Assembly (NCBI GenBank): GCA_046598395.1
Contig: JBKJIQ010000010.1
Location: forward strand, 1-25,941
Reading direction: 5' to 3'
Origin: JAENVU01 sp046598395
GTDB lineage: Bacteria > Actinomycetota > Acidimicrobiia > IMCC26256 > JAENVU01
DNA: 25,941 nt
Under the pieces are notes generated by a model, which saw only the letters and a program-made list of their open reading frames with translations, was not told the DNA's origin and did no database searches. A program made the position numbers and the translations under genes. Positions 22,299-25,941 of this stretch are shown one piece after another; the first letter of the stretch is position 1, and each line of letters opens with the position of its first letter.

Positions 22299-22314
22299 GA
22301 GTTGGGAGTTTTGC

Positions 22315-23763
22315 ATGACTGACTACGAACCGGTGATGGGCCTCGAAGTCCACGTGGAACTGGCCACCGCTACCAAGCTGTTCTGCGGGTGCCGTAACGA
22401 GTTCGGTTCGGAACCCAACACCAACATCTGCCCGGTGTGTCTGGGTTTGCCGGGGTCGTTGCCGGTGCTGAACGAGAAGGTGGTGGAGTACGCACTGCGG
22501 CTCGGCGAAGCATTCCACTTCGACGTTCCCGAGCGTTCGATCTTCCACCGCAAGAACTACTTCTACCCCGACATGCCCAAGGACTTTCAGACGTCGCAGT
22601 ACGACGCTCCGATCTGCGTCGACGGATACCTGGAGGTTGACGGCACCCGGATTCAGATCGAGCGCGCCCACATGGAGGAAGACACCGGCAAGACCACGCA
22701 CATGGGTGGCGGCGGCCGCATTCACGACGCCGATCACAGCCTGGTGGATTACAACCGTGCCGGGGTGCCCCTGATGGAGATCGTGAGCCGGCCCGACATC
22801 TACTCCGCAGAGCAGGCGAAGGGCTACGTGAGTGAGCTGCGCGCGGTGCTCGAAGCGATCGGCGTGTCGGACGTGAAGATGGAGGAGGGCTCCATGCGCG
22901 TGGACGCCAACGTTTCGGTGCGCCCGGTTGGATCCGACACTCTCGGAACGCGCGCCGAGGTCAAGAACATGAACTCGGTGCGGTCGCTCGGGCGCGCGAT
23001 CGAATACGAGATCGCCCGCCAGATCGAGGTGCTCGAGTCCGGTGGTCGGGTGGTACAGGAGACGCGCCACTGGGACGAGACCGCGGGGATCACGCACGGC
23101 ATGCGGTCCAAGGAAGGTTCGCAGGACTACCGGTATTTCCCCGAGCCCGATCTCCTCCCGGTCGTGCCCACCGACTCGATGCGCGCCGCGGCGCGGGCCT
23201 CGATCGGCGAACTTCCGGCCGCTCGCCGAGCGCGGTTCATTGCGGAGTGGGGGATCAGCGACACCGACGCGCGGACGTTGATCGAGAGCCCCGGCCTGGC
23301 GGACTTCGCCGAGGCCGCGGTGGCGGCGGGTGCCGTGGGTAAGGACGTTGCGAACTGGACCAACGGCGAGATCCTCGGGTACCTGAACGAGACCGGACTT
23401 CTGCCCTCGGCGCTGCCGCTCACCCCCGATGCGCTCGCGGAACTCGTCGGCTTGGTGGGCGATGGCACGCTCTCGCGCAATCTTGCCAAAGACGTCCTGG
23501 CCGAATGCCTCCGTGCGCCGGTACGGCCTACTGATGTGGTCAAGGACCGTGGGCTGGCCCAGGTGAATGATGAAGGTGAACTCGCAGCGCTGGTGGATGC
23601 GGTCCTCGCCGCGAACGCGGAGGCGATCGAGGAGTATCGCGGCGGTGACGACAAGGTGAGGAAGAAGAAGCGCGGTTTCTTGATGGGCGCGCTGATGAAG
23701 GCCTCGAAAGGGTCGGGCAATCCGCAGACGCTCAACCGGCTGCTCGACGAGAGGTTGAGCTGA
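22315..23763 (+). CDS. gatB: Asp/Glu-tRNA(Asn/Gln) amidotransferase subunit B
   Basis: A 482-residue GatB that binds the misacylated tRNA, phosphorylates the carboxylate with ATP and amidates it with ammonia from GatA. The N-terminal signature YEPVMGLEVHVEL and four zinc cysteines (C24, C26, C39, C42) are present. The LPGSLPVLN, KNYFYPDMPKDFQ, HMEEDTGK, DYNRAGVPLMEIV and VKNMNS blocks follow, and the YqeY-like tail domain (about 380-482) with GFLMGALMKAS completes it. Full length. Start ATG 22315 has GGGAG six bases upstream. The gene is separated from gatA by the reverse-strand hydrolase and so must have its own promoter, within or across the hydrolase 5' end. Its stop is the first base of a 17-bp tandem repeat. 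Confidence 0.97.
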   Translation: MTDYEPVMGLEVHVELATATKLFCGCRNEFGSEPNTNICPVCLGLPGSLPVLNEKVVEYALRLGEAFHFDVPERSIFHRKNYFYPDMPKDFQTSQYDAPICVDGYLEVDGTRIQIERAHMEEDTGKTTHMGGGGRIHDADHSLVDYNRAGVPLMEIVSRPDIYSAEQAKGYVSELRAVLEAIGVSDVKMEEGSMRVDANVSVRPVGSDTLGTRAEVKNMNSVRSLGRAIEYEIARQIEVLESGGRVVQETRHWDETAGITHGMRSKEGSQDYRYFPEPDLLPVVPTDSMRAAARASIGELPAARRARFIAEWGISDTDARTLIESPGLADFAEAAVAAGAVGKDVANWTNGEILGYLNETGLLPSALPLTPDALAELVGLVGDGTLSRNLAKDVLAECLRAPVRPTDVVKDRGLAQVNDEGELAALVDAVLAANAEAIEEYRGGDDKVRKKKRGFLMGALMKASKGSGNPQTLNRLLDERLS

Positions 23764-23805
23764 TGGAGACGTTCGCATGATGGAGACGTTCGCATGATGG
23801 AGACG
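23761..23805 (+). repeat. 17-bp tandem repeat (2.6 copies) at the gatB stop / deacetylase start
   Basis: The unit tgatggagacgttcgca occurs perfectly at 23761-23777 and 23778-23794, then a partial copy (tgatggagacg) at 23795-23805. Each unit carries a stop/start TGATG and a GGAG. Because 17 is not a multiple of 3, each added copy moves the reading frame. The first copy contains the gatB stop; the last joins the deacetylase coding sequence. Confidence 0.92.
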
Positions 23806-24531
23806 CCGGACTACGCCACCGATGAGGGACTGGAACGGGTGCTGGTGATCGTCGCCCATCCCGACGACATCGACTTCGGCGTTGCGGGCTCGGTTGCGAC
23901 CTGGACGAGCCGGGGGATCGAGGTTACATACTGCTTGGCAACCAGCGGTGAGGCCGGAGGGGACGACCGCGCCCAGCCGCGGGTGCACATGGCCGAAGTG
24001 CGCGAAGCCGAACAGCGAGCGGCAGCAAAGGTCTGCGGGGTCTCCGATGTTCGGTTCCTGGGCTACCCGGACGGCCAGGTCGAAGCGACCATCGGGTTAC
24101 GGCGCGATCTCTCCCGCGTCATGCGCGAGGTCATGCCGCAACGCGTAGTGACCCAGTCGCCGGAGCGGCTGTGGGACCGCATCTATGCGAGTCACCCCGA
24201 CCATCTCGCGACCGGCGAAGCCGCCGTCGCCGCGGTCTATCCCGATGCCCGGAACCCCTTCGCGCACCCCGAGCTGTTGCTCGTGGAGGCCATCGAGCCG
24301 TGGGCCGTCCCGCAGCTGTGGATGATGGCGCGACCCGACGCGAATGTGGTGGTCGACATCACGGACGCGATGGACACCAAGCTCGAAGCGCTTTGCTCGC
24401 ACACGAGTCAGATCTCTGATCCGGACCGGATCGAAACCCTGTTGCTCGATTGGGCGGGTGCCAATGCCAAGACCGCCGGGCTCCCCACTGGTCGATACGC
24501 CGAAATGTTTCGCGCCGTCGACACCAGATAG
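23794..24531 (+). CDS. PIG-L (LmbE-like) family deacetylase
   Basis: A 245-residue zinc-dependent N-acetyl sugar deacetylase of the PIG-L/MshB superfamily. Zinc ligands are H22 and D25 in AHPDD (with D24 as the likely general base) and H137 in SHPDH. LATSGEAGGDD near residues 48-58 is typical. It is shorter than mycothiol enzymes MshB and Mca (about 290-300 residues), so it may act on another GlcNAc-linked substrate. The start is at a double ATG (23794/23797) at the end of a 17-bp tandem repeat; a GGAG lies eight bases upstream within the repeat. It follows gatB in the same direction with a 30-bp gap made entirely of repeat, so translation is probably coupled. Confidence 0.9.
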   Translation: MMETPDYATDEGLERVLVIVAHPDDIDFGVAGSVATWTSRGIEVTYCLATSGEAGGDDRAQPRVHMAEVREAEQRAAAKVCGVSDVRFLGYPDGQVEATIGLRRDLSRVMREVMPQRVVTQSPERLWDRIYASHPDHLATGEAAVAAVYPDARNPFAHPELLLVEAIEPWAVPQLWMMARPDANVVVDITDAMDTKLEALCSHTSQISDPDRIETLLLDWAGANAKTAGLPTGRYAEMFRAVDTR

Positions 24532-24646
24532 CCGCCGGCGGCCAGGGCGGTTGCCGGCACCGACACGACCGATCCAACGAAACGGCGCCCAGTTCACCGA
24601 CCAGCGGGAGCATCGGTGCCAAGATGTCGATGTGCGTGATACAGAT

Positions 24647-24964
24647 ATGCGTGATGCGCGGCCGTTTCTCGCTCATCATCTTCGAGAGCGTGCCGACCTC
24701 CGGATGGATACGAACGGCGCCGACCTCCATGCGCTTGCGCGGTGGGTCGAGAACCTCCCCGCCGATGATCATCGGATAGTCAGGGTCGCGGTCGCGGCTG
24801 AACTCAATTATTCCGACGGCGCCTTCGACGGCGGTGTGGCATCGGAGTCGCTGATCGACTCTTTTGCTCGTGGCGACGATGTCGAGGCGCGAGACCGGTG
24901 GCTCGAGCTACTTGCCGTTGCAGTCGCCGAGGCCAAGCCGCGACGCTCACCTGGTGTGGGGTGA
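24647..24964 (+). CDS. Small protein of unknown function
   Basis: A 105-codon frame. From about residue 20 (MDTNGADLHALARWVENLPADDH, given in part) the amino-acid pattern is protein-like and helical: ALARWVENL, VRVAVAAELNYSDGAF and RDRWLELLAVAVAEA. This recalls small all-helical actinobacterial proteins of unknown role. The start is uncertain: ATG 24647, an in-frame GTG at 24632, or ATG 24704, which matches where the protein-like pattern begins. None has a strong ribosome site. It follows the deacetylase gene by 115 bp and converges on the CapA-like gene. Confidence 0.5.
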   Translation: MRDARPFLAHHLRERADLRMDTNGADLHALARWVENLPADDHRIVRVAVAAELNYSDGAFDGGVASESLIDSFARGDDVEARDRWLELLAVAVAEAKPRRSPGVG

Positions 24965-24987
24965 TCCGACGGCGAGGGTGATTTCGT

Positions 24988-25941
24988 TCATGGTTCGAGT
25001 TTGGCGGTGAGGCCGCCTCCTGGACTGGTTTGCCAGTCGAGATCGTGCGGTAGGAGTTCGCGTAGGGTGCGGCCGGCTTCGATGGTGTCGGCGATTTCCG
25101 GGCGAAAATCCACACGCCCGTTGTCGACGAGGATGGCGACGACTGTCATCTGACGTGGCCGTGCGGAGGAGTCAATGTCGAAGCTGACGACGAGCCCGTA
25201 GGGCGGTCGGCCACTGTGGAATCTTCCCGGAGTGCCGAGCGGTCCGTTCCCAAGGCTGTAGCAGATTGGGCTTCCATCAACGAGTTCGACGCGCTGGGCG
25301 ATGTGGGGGTGATGGCCGATGATGATGTCGGCGCCCGCTTCCCGGAGCGCGGCGCCGAGTCGTTGTTGGCGGGGGTTGACCTTGCGATAGTTCCGGCCCC
25401 AGTGCACCAGCGCGATCCGTAGATCGACTTGGTTTTCGAGCTTGGCAAGGTCGACGCGAGCCCGTGCGAGGTTGAGGCGCTGCGGTCCGGGACGTGTGCG
25501 GGTCGCGTAGACATCTTCGGCGACGTAAATCTTGTAGTGCTGCATAAACGATAGGAACCCGAGGCGTAGTCCGCCGACTTCGATGACCGCCGGTTTCCGG
25601 GCCTCCGAACGGGTACGACCGGCGCCACAGTGCGCGATCGCGGCGGCGTCGAACGCGTCGATCGTGTCTTCGAGACCGCCAGTGCCGAAGTCCAGGACGT
25701 GGTTGTTCGCGAGGCTCGCGACTCGAACTCCCACGTCGAGCAAGGCTTCCACCGCGTTCGGTGCCGCTCGATACCAGTAGCGCTTGCGTCCGGTGTCGAG
25801 CTTGTCCTCTGGCTCAGTTCGATTCGTGATTGGCCCTTCGTGGTTGATGACCACGAGGTCCGACGGCCTCAGCAGATCGCGGATTCCGTCGAAGGCCCAA
25901 CGCGGGCCGCGGCGGTCAAGGATCGCTTGACCTTCGCCCCC
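24988..25941 (-). CDS. CapA-like metallophosphatase, N-terminus outside the window
   Basis: A partial protein of 317 visible residues, related to the poly-gamma-glutamate capsule protein CapA and the PGA_cap calcineurin-like phosphoesterases. The frame stays open to the last base, and the edge translates as GPRWAFDGIRDLLRPSDLVV, so the first visible GTG at 25854 is not the real start. Motifs in order: NHEGPIT (usually N-x-E-x-P in the family), LANNHVLDFG, LVHWGRNY and GHHPHIAQ, which supply metal-binding residues, and CYSLGNGPLG. The first metal-binding Asp-containing block must lie just outside the window. The biological role is often unknown when capB/C are absent. It ends 23 bp from the convergent small-protein gene. 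Confidence 0.87.
   Translation of the reverse strand, partial: GGEGQAILDRRGPRWAFDGIRDLLRPSDLVVINHEGPITNRTEPEDKLDTGRKRYWYRAAPNAVEALLDVGVRVASLANNHVLDFGTGGLEDTIDAFDAAAIAHCGAGRTRSEARKPAVIEVGGLRLGFLSFMQHYKIYVAEDVYATRTRPGPQRLNLARARVDLAKLENQVDLRIALVHWGRNYRKVNPRQQRLGAALREAGADIIIGHHPHIAQRVELVDGSPICYSLGNGPLGTPGRFHSGRPPYGLVVSFDIDSSARPRQMTVVAILVDNGRVDFRPEIADTIEAGRTLRELLPHDLDWQTSPGGGLTAKLEP

Noticed and set aside
20760..22322. 520-codon plus-strand frame across the end of gatA and the hydrolase
   Set aside because: It has no domain pattern and is antisense to a hydrolase with a complete catalytic triad.
22054..23988. 644-codon open frame on the minus strand across gatB
   Set aside because: It is the shadow of gatB: its translation is His/Arg-rich with no family pattern, while the plus strand has complete GatB motifs.
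1..25941. CRISPR array, transposase, integrase, attachment site or prophage genes
   Set aside because: No spaced direct repeats, no terminal inverted repeats with a transposase frame and no phage-type proteins were seen; the only tandem repeat is the 17-bp one at 23761.

Overview
The window is a GC-rich stretch (roughly two-thirds G+C) of what looks like an actinobacterial chromosome. The evidence is a conserved order of housekeeping genes (cysteine desulfurase, mnmA, a MetE-like protein, ligA, then gatC, gatA and gatB) that is also known from Mycobacterium. Further support comes from a PASTA-domain Ser/Thr kinase, a DinB-fold protein of the mycothiol-dependent isomerase family, TANNNT -10 elements and many apparently leaderless starts. 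An uncultured Acidimicrobiia-type member is my best guess, but that is inference. No rRNA, tRNA, CRISPR array, intact insertion sequence, prophage or biosynthetic cluster is visible.

Layout. 1-2361: a minus-strand lipoprotein, divergent from a methylmalonyl-CoA mutase large subunit. 2362-3034: a small relic with a PIN-domain (VapC-type) toxin cut to its N-terminal half and a possible antitoxin. 3035-5265: cysteine desulfurase and tRNA 2-thiouridylase, overlapping by ATGA; together they supply and use sulfur for tRNA wobble uridine thiolation. 5290-7234: a membrane protein divergent from a MetE-like protein, with an inverted repeat between them. 7264-10166: ligA followed by two MaoC/hot-dog dehydratase subunits. 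10176-12705: a single-span surface protein divergent from a PASTA kinase. 12706-13224: mostly non-coding. 13225-17861: a DHA2-type MFS exporter, a secreted metalloprotease with two Calx-beta domains, and a second MFS transporter. 18010-19467: a DinB/MDMPI-like enzyme, an SCP2 protein and a dicluster ferredoxin. 19565-23763: gatC, gatA and gatB, with an alpha/beta hydrolase inserted on the opposite strand between gatA and gatB. 23763-24964: a PIG-L deacetylase and a small unknown protein. 24988-end: a CapA-like metallophosphatase running off the window.

Most of the window is ordinary core genome. I did not find a convincing new multi-gene system. The items most worth a second look are the repeated TANNNT-N6-10-ATG arrangement at nine gene starts, the 17-bp tandem repeat that builds a ladder of stop/start codons between gatB and the deacetylase gene, a CRP-like palindrome between divergent genes, the inverted repeat at the MetE-like locus, the truncated toxin next to the mutase gene, and the reverse-strand hydrolase splitting the gat genes.
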